NCBI GenBank assembly: GCA_958450365.1
Contig: CAUEEP010000760.1
Span: 2,737,462 to 2,801,461 of the forward strand
DNA length: 64,000 nt
Source: Mesorhabditis belari
Taxonomy: Eukaryota; Nematoda; Chromadorea; Rhabditida; Rhabditidae
Direction of reading: 5' to 3'
Shown here: piece after piece, positions 47,801 to 60,500 of the stretch
Layout: every line of letters begins with the position of its first letter
How positions within the stretch are numbered: the stretch's first letter is position 1
Position numbers and translations under genes: made by a program
Notes under the pieces: generated by a model
Database searches by the model: none
What the model was told of the DNA's origin: nothing
What the model saw: only the letters and a program-made list of their open reading frames with translations

Positions 47801-50800
47801 TAGTGAAGCGAGGAGGGATTTAAGTGGTTCTCGTTTGTGTGTCTATTTGGCGCCATTACTCTTCGTTAGAACAACAGTGCGACTGGCAGTGCACGAACAG
47901 TTGTCACTTTGAATAGAAAAGAATCAGCCGATCCACCACAGAAGAATTGTGGATGGGGGGAAAGGGGAAAGAGAACGGGGGAACGTGATAGCTTGAGAAG
48001 AATGGAAGGGGGAAAGCGGTCAGATCAAAGGAGTCAACAATCACTGACCCAGTGAAAGATTTGAAGAAAAACATGATTCCCAATCAGGGTAATCAAAACA
48101 GAAACGATGATAAGTTTTTGTTTGGGTTAAAAAGAGTTAAGTGCTTCAATTTCTCACAAACTTTTCAGAGAAACATCTTGCTTTTTAGCCCCAGAATTAT
48201 TGAAACCTTTCGAAAGCACAATTCCAAACATTTGTCATACAAATATGTACAATTCAATACAATTCAATCACTCTATTCTCCTCAGAATCTCTATTTCTCT
48301 ATCTCTTTCTCAGCAAAAATTCTTCATGATAGATTTTTGCGTGTTCACTGAAAAGTAGCTACTTGAGACTCGGAGAAGTGGGCAAAAAAGAACAGCTCTC
48401 CTCCCAGAGTCCCCTAAAAAAACACTCAATTAGTAGATTTTCGTACTTCTTCAAGAGGAAATTAGTTAATTTCTGAGAAAATCACTGATTTCATTGAGTG
48501 CAGACGACTTTTTCTCTACTTTACCCAATCGCAATCAATCTCCAAATCGATCCCAATCTAGCCCAAATGTTTGTTAGCCTATTAGCCATCAAATAAATCG
48601 AGAAAATTCCCCAAACTAACTGTTCTTCTTGGCTTTTAGTCTTTTCTTCCCCCAAAAACCCCTTCTAAAGCTATAAAAATGTGTACACTGCACATGTGCT
48701 TCTCGAAAAGAGTCTCTTTCGTCTTAACTCTAAACTTAATTTTGTAATAAAGATCTTTTCATGATAAAAAAGTCAACTTTTTAACAGAGAATTGATTGAT
48801 TGATTTGATTTTTTTACTGCTTTTTGAAGCAAAATAGTTGAAAACCAGTTTATTTTCTTTTAAATCGTTTGAATGCTCTGAAAAGGATGAGAAACCGGTA
48901 TGACACAAAAGCATCAAACATTTGACTTTCCAAGCAATCGGAAATGTTCCCATTTTGGGTAGCCTTCAAAGTAAACAAACATACAAACATATAGCTAAGA
49001 ATTGATCAATTGGAGTAGAAAGAAAAGAAATTGGCAACAATTCAATTTTAGGGATCTTTCCGAGAATCAGCTCTCGATCATCACGAATGAACACCTCCGT
49101 GGTCCGAAAGCGATGCGGAATCTTCAGTTGGAGAAGAATGCTTTGTTTTGGTACGTGAAAAGCCAATTGAATGGTATTTTAAGTAACCTAGATTGAGTAA
49201 AACAGTTTTAAATACCTTGGTGATTGCTTTTCTACATCTCTGATTGTTTTCTGACTTGATTAACCATTGGCAGCAATTCAAAAACCCCAAGAACTCCTTC
49301 TAGCACAGCTCTGACAAGGTTCAAGGTAATATTTCTAAAGAAAAGACTCCATTAAAATTCTTCCCTTTCTTTGTGAACAAGTGTCAGAGGCCAACAGTCA
49401 CTTTGCAACCGAATGGGCGACAAATCGGGTATTGTGTTGGAATGGATTTAGGAAAAGAAAAAGGGGAAAGAGGATGTGTTGAGCGTGGGATCCGATTGAA
49501 ATGGTTCCGGAGAGGATAAAAAGAAAAAGACGGGGGAGAAGAAGAGGGAAAGGGTCACGCAAAGAGATTATCCCTCAAACCATAGCACTCTTCACACATT
49601 TACTATGAAAGGGACCACTTGTCCCTAAATTTTTAAGTTCACCGGAGTAGTAAATGGAAAATGAAATAAACTAGCCACAATGTGAGGATCATGTATAAAA
49701 TAGTTGAAGCTAAGATTACAGAGTGCGTCATAATTATGGCCCCTGATAAATCAGTCGGTACTAACCAAAAAAACAAGTCACCCAAAGATAACAAAGTCTT
49801 TATAACAATCTTTATTTATATGTTAACAAGTGTAAAATTCAAATTTCAAAAATTCTTTCGTCAACGGCGATGGCGAAAAGCGTGGCTTCAAGACGTGAGC
49901 AGAACGCGCCAACTGTGGCACGAAAGTAGGCAATGGCAACCTCGTCCCCAGCGGAGCGCTTTCTTTAACGAGTCAAGTGTTCGATGTGGTTTAACACATG
50001 CCTTAGCTTTTAGGCTCAGAAATTCTCATTTTGTGTGACATGAACTGGACTGATCGTTTCGGGTTACGAACCCCTCTCGCACTTTTTTGATGTTGGACTG
50101 AATCACAATCACCGAATCACAATCACTGAATCATTCCCTCGACCAGCTCTATCAGCATTTGTTCCCAATTCCTTGAAGCGTTTAATCGTCTTGTTCACGA
50201 GCCGCGTAGAAACGTAGAACTCCCAAATTTTGAGAAATTGCACGTGTCAAAAGCCCCCGTCGATGCAACGCCATGATCGAGTTTCGATGAACACTCGGCT
50301 TGAGCACCTCTAAAAAAACACTATATAATCTTAGAGATTATATAAAATAACAAGGGTAAACATAAAAAAAGCAAAAGATATAAAATAGCAACATATAGGT
50401 GACACCAAATGACCACAGATAAAGCTGACACCCATGACGAACCCTGTAGTTCGTAAAACCTATCAGGCAACCTATCAAGCTAACGAGAAAGTCTTTTCCG
50501 CTTTTTTAAAGGTTGCTTTTTGAAATGAATAAAGAGCCAATCGATCTATGGTTTGTTTTATCAGAAATTCCTATTATTTATTTACAAATTGCCCTTTAAG
50601 AAATTCTGAACAGCTCGCGTTAGTTAATTTTTTTAAAGGTGTGAAGTCAAGTAGTCAAAAATGATGAAACTCAAAGTTTCGATTTGAGCACTTTTTGTTA
50701 CAGAAACCTATTTTGGTGTCAAAAGACAGAAGATAGAAAATGAAAAGATCGGTATATAGCCAAATTTTCATAACATTTCACGAAGCCGTTTTCATTCTAT

Positions 50801-51511
50801 GTCCATTGTAAGGATTTTAGGAAAGAAGAATTAGGAAAAACAAGAATTCCCGTTCGGATTAGCTTCAAAGCTGACTCAAATCTGTCGAAAAATGATTTAA
50901 TTATAATAGTTAATCTTTTTTATTTAAAGCAAACCACACGTTGATCGGATTATTCATTCATAAACCAAAATTTCAAAAAGCCAGACAAGACTTTCCGGCC
51001 AAATCAATAATAACTCAAATTTAGTCTGGAAACTGATGTGATCTCGGCTTGGGAAATGCTCGAAGTACTCACTCTCAATGGCAACAATCTGACCACAATT
51101 CCAGAGTTCAATGTGCCCGACACACTCAGAGTCATGTGAGCAATCAAAAATCGAAATCTATTAGTGTTATTTAGTCGATTAGCTGATAACCCGTGGTTAT
51201 GTGACTGCCGAATGTCTTGGGTTCATCAAGAATTGAATCCACAATGGCAAGCCGCTGTGAAATGCTATAGGCCGGCTCTGTTGCATGGGCGGCTGTTGAC
51301 ATCGTTGCGGGATGAGGTTTTATTTGATAAGGTTCTACAAAATCCAATTTCAGGAGCTCAAATGTTCGGGAATTGAGAAACGAGCATCGTTCAGTTGTGC
51401 CGATACAAGAATCTGTCCGGTCTCCTGTACTTGCACGGAGAGTACGGTAGACTGTCGAGATGGTGGACTCACCACAATCCCTGCCAATCTGCCGAAATCG
51501 ACTCAAGAACT
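44887..51511 (+). CDS. slt-1: slt-1 exons 1-8: signal peptide and LRR block 1
   Basis: Exons 44887-45035, 45075-45146, 45353-45424, 45534-45605, 49052-49150, 51025-51135, 51175-51316, 51354-51511. Residues 1-17 ([17 protein letters not shown]) form the signal peptide; the N-cap CPDECQC follows. Repeats include [27 protein letters not shown] and [11 protein letters not shown]; the C-cap reads [12 protein letters not shown]. Exon 8 also starts block 2 (N-cap CPVSCTC). Intron 4 (45606-49051) holds a LINE fragment, intron 5 (49151-51024) a Tc1-like element. Intron 7 is only 37 bases. Confidence 0.93.
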
Positions 51512-54500
51512 GTATGTCATTGCTATAGTGTGTTCCTCGAGATTAATACGTTTTCTAAAACGTGTCCCCGAGAAAAAGTACCATAATCCAATCGAGAAAA
51601 CAGGCAAAACTCAATATACCGTATAAGCTGTAATAGTAGCTCGCAAAAGTAATGTCCTAGCAACAAAAAAGCAACAAAAAGTAAATCAGAAGTTTGTTGA
51701 GCGTCCCTTTGCTTTCACCACTTCTTGAAGTCTCTCCGGCATGGAATTCGCGAGATTTCCCAAGAGATTTTTCGAAATGGTCGACCAGAGACGTTGAATG
51801 CGAATCCAAAGGGCCAATTTTTGAGTCGAACTTCTTTTCCTTGAGCCGAGACTTCACAAAAGACCACAAATGCTCAATTGGGTTGAGATCCGGTGAGTAG
51901 GGAGGTGAATTGATCAATTTGACTCGATTCGCCTCAAACCATCAGGGTAATCGAGCCCGGGCACCGTTTCGTAGATTCACCACCTTACCCATTATGAGCC
52001 TCGACTTGTGTTTCGGGCCTTGGTCCTGGTAGAGCATCCATCCGGGAGGCATTGTTTGGTTGGCAAAAGAAAGCATATGAGTCTCCATGATCGTCTTGTA
52101 AGCGTTGGCATCCATCGTTGCGTCTACGCGGATTAACGGTCCTACTGCATTTCGGAACATTTGGCACAAGAAACTAGAAGCAATTTGGGATTTGAAGATA
52201 TAAAATCCAAACATATTGCTTTTGACTTTATGTCAAAATTCTTTGGAGAAAACTTTTTTGAGGTCTTATGACTGATGCGGACCAGTGTAATAGCTCCCAA
52301 ATTTGCATCTGCTTTTGCAATTTTGCAGCTCTCCTTGAAATAACGAAATATTCAGTCAAAAGGAGTGATTCATTTACTTTAGCGTAGCGTTTAGTGTAAA
52401 GTGTAGTGTCCTTTAGTGTAGCGTGGAAAGTGTAGCGTTTAACAAAATGCTTTTGTTAATACTGGAAGAGATCGTTCAAAGTGATTGAGCTTTTTTTCAA
52501 AAAAGTATCATTCTTTGATTATTTTGAATCGTTTTGCGTCTCATCAAAGCGAGTCGACGAGGGAAAAGCTCAATCAGCTTCAATTGGATTGTTTCTTTGT
52601 TCCTGGTTTGTTCAATGTGCAGATGTGGCTTGGAATGGTCCTTTTAAGGCACTGATTCGATAGTTTTACGAGGATTGAATTTTGCTGCAAGCGCCTTAAC
52701 GCACAAAAGGTGAGAAGGCGAAGGCCCTGAAATGGACATCTACTTACAATGGGTTGCTAATGCTTGGGATTCAATTTCGGAAGAAGTCATTCGCCGATCC
52801 TTCAAAAGCTGTGGTGTTGAAATCGATGCAAGTGGTGTCGACGATCAGTTGATTTACTGTTTTAAGCCCGATGGTCCGATTCCTACAGCACTACAGTTAA
52901 TCAAGAATGCAAAATTTATAATATAAAGAATAAGCGTAAAATTTTGCCATCACTTTTCATATCTTAATTTAATTTAGCTGAATAGCTGTCCAATGCACGG
53001 GCGCGATTTAAAAAACGCATTAATCATTTAAAAACGCATTAATCATTACCGTAAATACTCTAATAGAAGCCGCCTCCTATAGGAGCATCGCTTTCTCTAA
53101 GTTTACATGTAAGGAATCGCTCATATCTCGGCGCTCAGACATTTGTTTCTGCGCGCTTAGGTATTAAATTAAAGTAGAAAAGGTGGGTGATATTTTGAGA
53201 TATAACACATATTTTTAGCATTAACTAGCGTTTAGGAAAAAATGATTGAAAAGTGTCAAAAAAACCGATTTTTCATCATTCCTATAACTCCTATAGGAGG
53301 GACTTCTATTAGAGTATCTACGGTAATCAATTCAAATTTTAATCATCCAACTTTAATCGATAATTAATCAATCGTGAAAACACACTCTATTCTACAAAAT
53401 CTTGAGTTTTCTTTAGCCGATTGGAACAGAATAAAATCTCCTATGTACCTGCAAGAGCTTTCCACAATTTGCCCCATCTTCGACGTCTTGACTTGAGTCA
53501 GAACCAAATCGTTGAAATTGCTCCACAAGCGTTTGCTGGATTGGAAAAGCTGAACTCTCTGTAAGAAATGCTGAAAATTTGTTGAAAATCTTTGAATTTT
53601 TAGCGTACTTTACGGTAATTTGCTTCAAGATCTACATGAAGATGCATTTGCCGGCCTTTTCTCTCTTCAACTACTACTTTTGAATGCGAATCAGTTGACT
53701 TGCTTGAGGTTTAAGACTAGATTATTACTTTTTGTACATTAATTTCAGAAAAGGAACCATGAATCCGCTGCCGAATCTCAACATGCTCTCTCTGTACGAC
53801 AACAAGATTCGCTCGATCTCAAATGGGACTTTTGACTCGTTGAAACATTTACAAACAATTCATTTGGCGAAAAATCCGTTGATCTGCGATTGCAATCTAG
53901 TAAGTTAACCCATTCGAAACTTCTGCAGCGAATAATCGCTGCAGCAAAAACTCAGGAACGGACCGCTGCAGCGATTATTCGCTGCAGCGCTAATTGAGCT
54001 ATTTTCATTCAATTAATTGGTTTTTTTTGCTGTTTTTCAGCATTACCTGTATATTCCAATTGTAACAGATCTACAAATTACGTGGGCAAAAAAGACGTGT
54101 CATATTTACCCGGAATCAATGCAGCCTCTGGTTTTGCATTGAAATGTTCCATAATAGCTCTAATCTTATAAAGCCGATCTCCTGCAGGATCCAGTTCATT
54201 ATCACAAAAACGCAGGTTTCGAAGAATAGATTCAAATTTTGCTCTTGACATAATGTGGGACATGTGGGAAAATCCTCCTAATCCAGGCCTGCTACGTAGT
54301 CGCGAATCCTCGGTAATTTGACGATTCCCATTTGAAGATACAGAGCCAGGAAGAGCTTGAAAGGTTATGCATCGAAATCCTGCCAGTTTGTTTTCCTTTT
54401 TCCATGTTTATTAGATTCGCCTACTAGCATATTGATTAATTTGTCGTCGATAAAATAAGAATAATAATCGATAGGATCTTGAAAAGTACTGAAGTCAAAT

Positions 54501-57500
54501 CCAAATCGTTCTTCATCAAAAATAAATGGTGTAGGAGACTCTCTTAAACCTTTCCAACCATCTGGATAAACTGCTTCGGGAGTCAAAAATGTCAAAAAAG
54601 GGCTTAATCCGCAGACGAAAAAAAAGAAAAAACGCTGCGGTTTCGAATGGGTTAACAAAGAAGTAAGTTAATATCTACAGTGCGTAACAAAATGATAGAT
54701 CCACCATGTTTTTCGCCCCAGGAACTAGACATTTTGAATAAAAATTCAAGTTTTGACCAAAAACAAGTTCAAAATTTAGTTTTAAATCAATTTACATCAA
54801 ACTGTTATTTCATCGCGAAGACATTGCGCTTGAAATGAAATGTTTCTATGCTAGAAACGTTTCTATGCTTTTCGCCATTTTTCCCGCGTAACAAAATGAT
54901 AGATCCACCTTGATTTAACAGCTTTATTTTATCATTTTGTTACGCACTGTAGTAAGTTTATCTAATTTTTCCTAATAGTATATTCCTAATCACATTTTAT
55001 TTTTCGACTTCTTTTTTAAACCTCTCAAAAAAAAGGTAAGGGGTACCACATGATGGAAAAAAATTAGCTGAGGGAATCTTTTCCGTTCATTTTCCACTTG
55101 ATTTAGTTGTTTTTTTACTTTTAGCTTTCACTTTTTCATTTTGAACTCCATTTCATACAGTTTGCGTTCACATTTTCTGCCTTTCAGTGTTGTTTAATGT
55201 AATTGATTTAACAAGTTTATTCAAGCATTTACAAATATGGAAAGGATTGGGGGTTCCGGCGGGCCAGAAATTTTTGATGAAAACTTTTTTGGAAAAATGG
55301 ATATTTCCCCCGTCAGTTTAACACAGAGGGATGTCATTCTATTAGTGTTACACTATTAGGCTTAGGCTTAGGTTTAGGCTTAGGCTTAGGCTTAGGCTTG
55401 GACTTAGTGCGAAGGCTAGCGGCTAGCGTCTCGCACTAAGTCTATTTGGGTTTGGGCTGAACCCCCATTTTCTGGATCTCAGCCGGTTCTCGGAGCTAAG
55501 GGACACCCGCTTGGGGATGCTCATGCGCCCCCCCCCCCATAGGAGCATCCTTTAGGCTTAGGCTTAGGCTTAGATTGTCATACTATTAGAAAAAATACGG
55601 TAAACTCTTTGTTCTAGGAATGGTTGGCTAATTTGCTGTCATCTCGTGAAATGGAGACTTCTGGAGCGCGATGCGAGGCACCGAGAAGATTGGCGAAGAA
55701 AAGATTGGCGGCAATTCCACCAACGAGATTTAGATGTAAAGGTAAGTAAACAGTAATGAACTCTCAAAATTACTTTCATTTTTGTTCCAGGATCTGAAAT
55801 GTTTGTGACAGCGAAAGCCGGTGAATGCATTATTGATCACGATTGCCCGGATCAATGTGCTTGCTCTGGAACTGTTGTTGATTGCAGGTTATTCTTGGTC
55901 CGTTGTCATTCTTGATCATTCTTAAGAACAAAACTGTTTTTTCTTTCTCAAACTTTCAACTTTAAACTACAAGTTTCAGCAATCGAGGCTTAACGAAACT
56001 CCCCGACGAAATTCCCCAATTCACCACAGAGCTTCTCCTAAATGGAAACCTACTTAACAAACTTGATGATCAATCCTTGAAATTGCCACAACTTCTGAAA
56101 ATGTAAGAAAAAGCGAGGAAAATACCTAATTATCTTTTTAGTGATCTCTCTTCCAATCAATTTTTGGCGATTCCCGTGAAAGCTTTTGAGAAGACACCGC
56201 AATTGATGCAAATGTAAAGAAAAGGCAATTTATTCAAAGACAACTGCATTTAGCAATCTCTCCAACAATCAGCTGAAATGTTTGACGGAAAAGGCTTTCA
56301 CCCATCTACAGAAATTGGAATCTTTGTAAGTGAATTTGTAAAGAAATTTACAAACTTGTCGTAATCTTACTTATTATAAGACGCAAAGTTTGTGTATGTG
56401 TGTCTGTCCGTTCACCTCATAACTCGAGTCTCAGTGGAGATTTCATTCTGATTTTTTGGGGACAATATGTAATCGATTACGGCGATTTTGTTTGTCAAAT
56501 CAGAATTTTAAAAATCTTTAACTGTTTTTGAGTAACGTTGAAAAAACTTAATTTGGCGGTGAGATCAAAGGCTAGGCTTTTGGCTTTTGAAGGACTAGCC
56601 TTCAAAAATGACTTTTAGCTTTATTTTCTCAGAATATATTGGGAAAATATGCTTATATTTTGGCACTAAGAATATTTTGAAAATTTTTGGTCTTTTGAGA
56701 AAACGACAAAGGCGGAAAAGTTCAAGGGCTCAGAAGCGACGATCTTAATCGACGGATCTCGAGTAAACGGAAAATTGCCTCTTAAACTCAATTTAGTCAT
56801 TAAAATGGAAAATTCAGTAGTAAAATAATGAACTGCAGTAGATTTGCTAACAATTAATGCTCATTTAAACTATGAGTTGGCCCAAATCAGTCAGTAATTA
56901 ACTCCCGGCGTTTAGCTGGGGGTTAACTGCTGGTAAGGCTTCTTTGAATCTTCTTTGAAAGATTTTCTTAGGGCTCTTGATGGAAACAATTTCTCTTGTG
57001 GTTGTCATTTGATGTCATTTGTTGAATGGTCAAGAGAAAAGCCGGCTCTCATCCTTGAAGGAGCTACGTGCAAGAATGGGGAATCGGTCAAGAAATTTGT
57101 CGATCTGGATGTGGAGTCTTCTAGTTGTGAAGGCAAGCTATAAGCATTCAATGCCTCGATTTCAAAAGCTTTCAGGAACTCGAGACATTTGTGCAGATGA
57201 TGGAAATTACTGCCCACCCGGTTGTTTGTGCAAGGAGACAATTGTTAGGTGATCCTGCGTGAAGATTCTTGAGCTCAAATTTCTTGGTGTTGGGTGGTTC
57301 AATTTTAATATTCTTGGTATCATTAGATGCACCAAGTCTTTCTCTGTCGATTGGTACATAAACTATTTAAATTGGACAGCCCAACACCAAGATATTTGAG
57401 CTCAAAGTTAGATTGCCAATGGCAAAGGGACGGGGGCGTATCAAATGTCCGTTAACCTTTTCAGTATCCATAAGTGAATTACTTTGCAGATGTTCAAGCC

Positions 57501-60500
57501 AAAACCACACCGCTATCCCCACCGGAGTACCGATGGACACCACTGAATTGCTTCTCGACTCAAACTCGATCACGAAAATCGAACAAAAAGAACTCATCGG
57601 ACTTCAGAATTTGATTAAGCTGTAGGTTTAAAAATCTCCAACTGCTCAGCACAACTTTTTAGAGATTTATCTAACAATCGGATTACTTCAATTGAGAATG
57701 ACACCTTTGCGAGTCTTCCAAAGCTCTCAACGTTGATCTTGAGTTACAACAAGATTCAATGCTTAGCTGAAAGGGCTTTCACAGGTAACTTGAGCTTATC
57801 TTTTGTAATTAGGAGGCTTTTAGGAATGACAAACTTGAGAATACTATCTCTTCATGGGAATGATATCTCAACGCTCCAACAAACGGCTTTTGATGGAATG
57901 GCTAATATCACTCACATGTTGCTTTGCTTCATTTAAAACTTTACAATTAATTTTAGTGCCCTTGGAAGCAATTCTCTTTACTGTGACTGTAACATCTTGT
58001 GGTTTTCGAAATGGATCAAACAGAAATACATTGAAGCAGGGATTGCAAGATGTGAAAGTCCATTGCCTTTACGCAATCAACTTTTGCTTACAGCACATCA
58101 ATCACAGTTGACGTAAGTATTTAAACGTAAAAAAAATACAGTTTCAAGTACGTTTCAATCTAAATTTCAGTTGTGGTGAGCCAATCCCGCCAAAATTCTT
58201 GGCAAAGTGCGATCCTTGTGCTCAAAACAAGTGTGAAAACAAGGGAACTTGCCAGAGAACGGGAAACGCTGAATTTACGTGAGTTAAAGAAACATTATTG
58301 GCAAATCTGTATTGCTCTAGTTGCATTTGTGCTGCCGGTCATTATGGAGCTCGTTGTGAAAAGGAGATCGATGCCTGCTTTGGCCATCCTTGTCTGAATA
58401 ACGCTACTTGTAAGGTTGGTTCAAATATTGTTAGATATCTTCTTACTGACAACTAACAGCTGGATGCTAGTGGTTGTAAGTAACTGCTGGATGGTCCGAT
58501 CAATCAAATTTCTGAAATACTGAGCGCAATTTGTTGACATAAATCTATAAACTCCACAAAAGTTACATTGCACAATTGTACTCTATTCGTTACATCAAAA
58601 CAGTTATATTGAATCTGAAATTTAACATTTCTCCGTAAACTCAAATTTCCCTTTGATCTTTGCGGCCATAATATAAGCATATTTTACTCAATTAGTCAAA
58701 AACGCTTAAAGATTTTTCAATTCTGATTTGACAGAAAAAGCCGCCGTAATCGATTACATATTGTCCCAAAAAATCAGAATGAAATCTCTACTAGGACTCA
58801 AGTTATGAAGTGAACGGGCAGACAAACACAAACTCTGCGTCTTATAATAAGAAGTGAAGGCCAACCGGATGTAGTGGCCAAATGACCCGAATAATATGCT
58901 ATTCGAGGCAGGATTTCACGCTGAATCTGAATCTGCTTTCCGTTTTTGCAAAATGGCACTCTGTCAAAAGTTCTAAGCGTGTAAAGTTTTGTATGGGATT
59001 TCAAAAGTCATACCCCGAATTTGTAAGCAGCTTTCATAGAGAACGGGCAAAGCAGTGGTGATTGAGTGGCAGTGCGTTAGAATGGCTCGTGTCATTTGGC
59101 CACCACACTGGTTGACCTTCCCTTGTAAGTAAGATTCACTTACAAAGATTCCAAGTTCCACAGATGAGTGAAAGCCTTTTCCGTTAAAGCATTGAGATAA
59201 TAAACAAGATAATAAGATTACATAAGTAAGTAAGATTACGAAAAGTTTATAAATTTCTTTTTTTAGGTGACGGAAAGAGGTCGATTCAATTGTGTCTGCC
59301 GTAAAGGTTTCACCGGTCAATTCTGCCAAATTAACAAGGACGATTGCGTTGAGAACAAATGCCAAAATGAAGGAAAATGTATTGATATGGTACTGCAAAC
59401 TTAAGTGTTATCAGAAGTTTATCAAAAAATTTCTAGGTGAATGGCTATCGTTGTGAATGCGAAGAGCAATTCGCTGGGAAATATTGCGAAGAGAAGCTGG
59501 AATTCTGCTCGAAGAGACTGAATCCGTGCAAGAATGGAGGCATTTGTAGCAAGACTAATGACACTTACAGGTAAAAGTGAAAGAATGATAACGTTATCGT
59601 TTTTTAAGCTGTGATTGCGCTTTTGGATTCACGGGGAAGAACTGTGAGATCAATATTGATGATTGCAAGGAGAACGAGTGTCGGAATGGGGCTCAATGTG
59701 TGGTGAGTAGTGAAGCCATAAAGTCTCAGCTTTTAAATTCTAAAGCCAAGAATGTCTACATCTAAACTTGCAGAAGATTCTCTTTCTTTCAGGATGGAGT
59801 CGGGGCTTACACTTGCGAATGCACTCATGGCTTCCGCGGTCCCTATTGTGAGCTTCCTCCATCATCAAATTTCCTCTACCAAAGCACTCATCATTGCTCG
59901 GCTCTTTCATGTATTCATGTAAGTTTTTTAAACTTTAATAAAATGATACCGTAAATACTGTAATAGTACCCCACGCCCATAATGACGGTGCGGAGTGTTG
60001 CGTAGTCTAGCTTTGCACGAGTTTTTCTCGACACTGGTTTATGCTACAATGCGCGCTTAGGTATCAAAAAATAGCTGAGATTCAGTGCTATTTTTTGATA
60101 CCAAAGACGCATTTTTTGAAAGTACGGGCGCTTTGAAAGAAATGAAATACTAAAAAACTTTTGCGACTACGCGACTGTACGAGGGGGGTGGGATACTATT
60201 ATAGTATTTACGGTAAGTACATGTGAAACTCTTGGGCTTTAATTTGTTGATTCTTCTATTTTTCAGGGTGCTTGCATGGCCAACGAAGAGGATGATGAAC
60301 ATGAAGCGTACTGCCAATGTCATGCAGGCTACTTGGGATCAAAAGTGAGTGGATTAATTTTTTAATTGTTTAATTGTTTAATTGATAATTGTAAGATTGA
60401 TAGATTGATAGATTGATAGATTGATAGATGTTAAAGCCATAGAAGTTTTAACATAAAATTTCTTTATTGTTAGGCTGTCGAGAAAGTCTTTTCGTTCATA

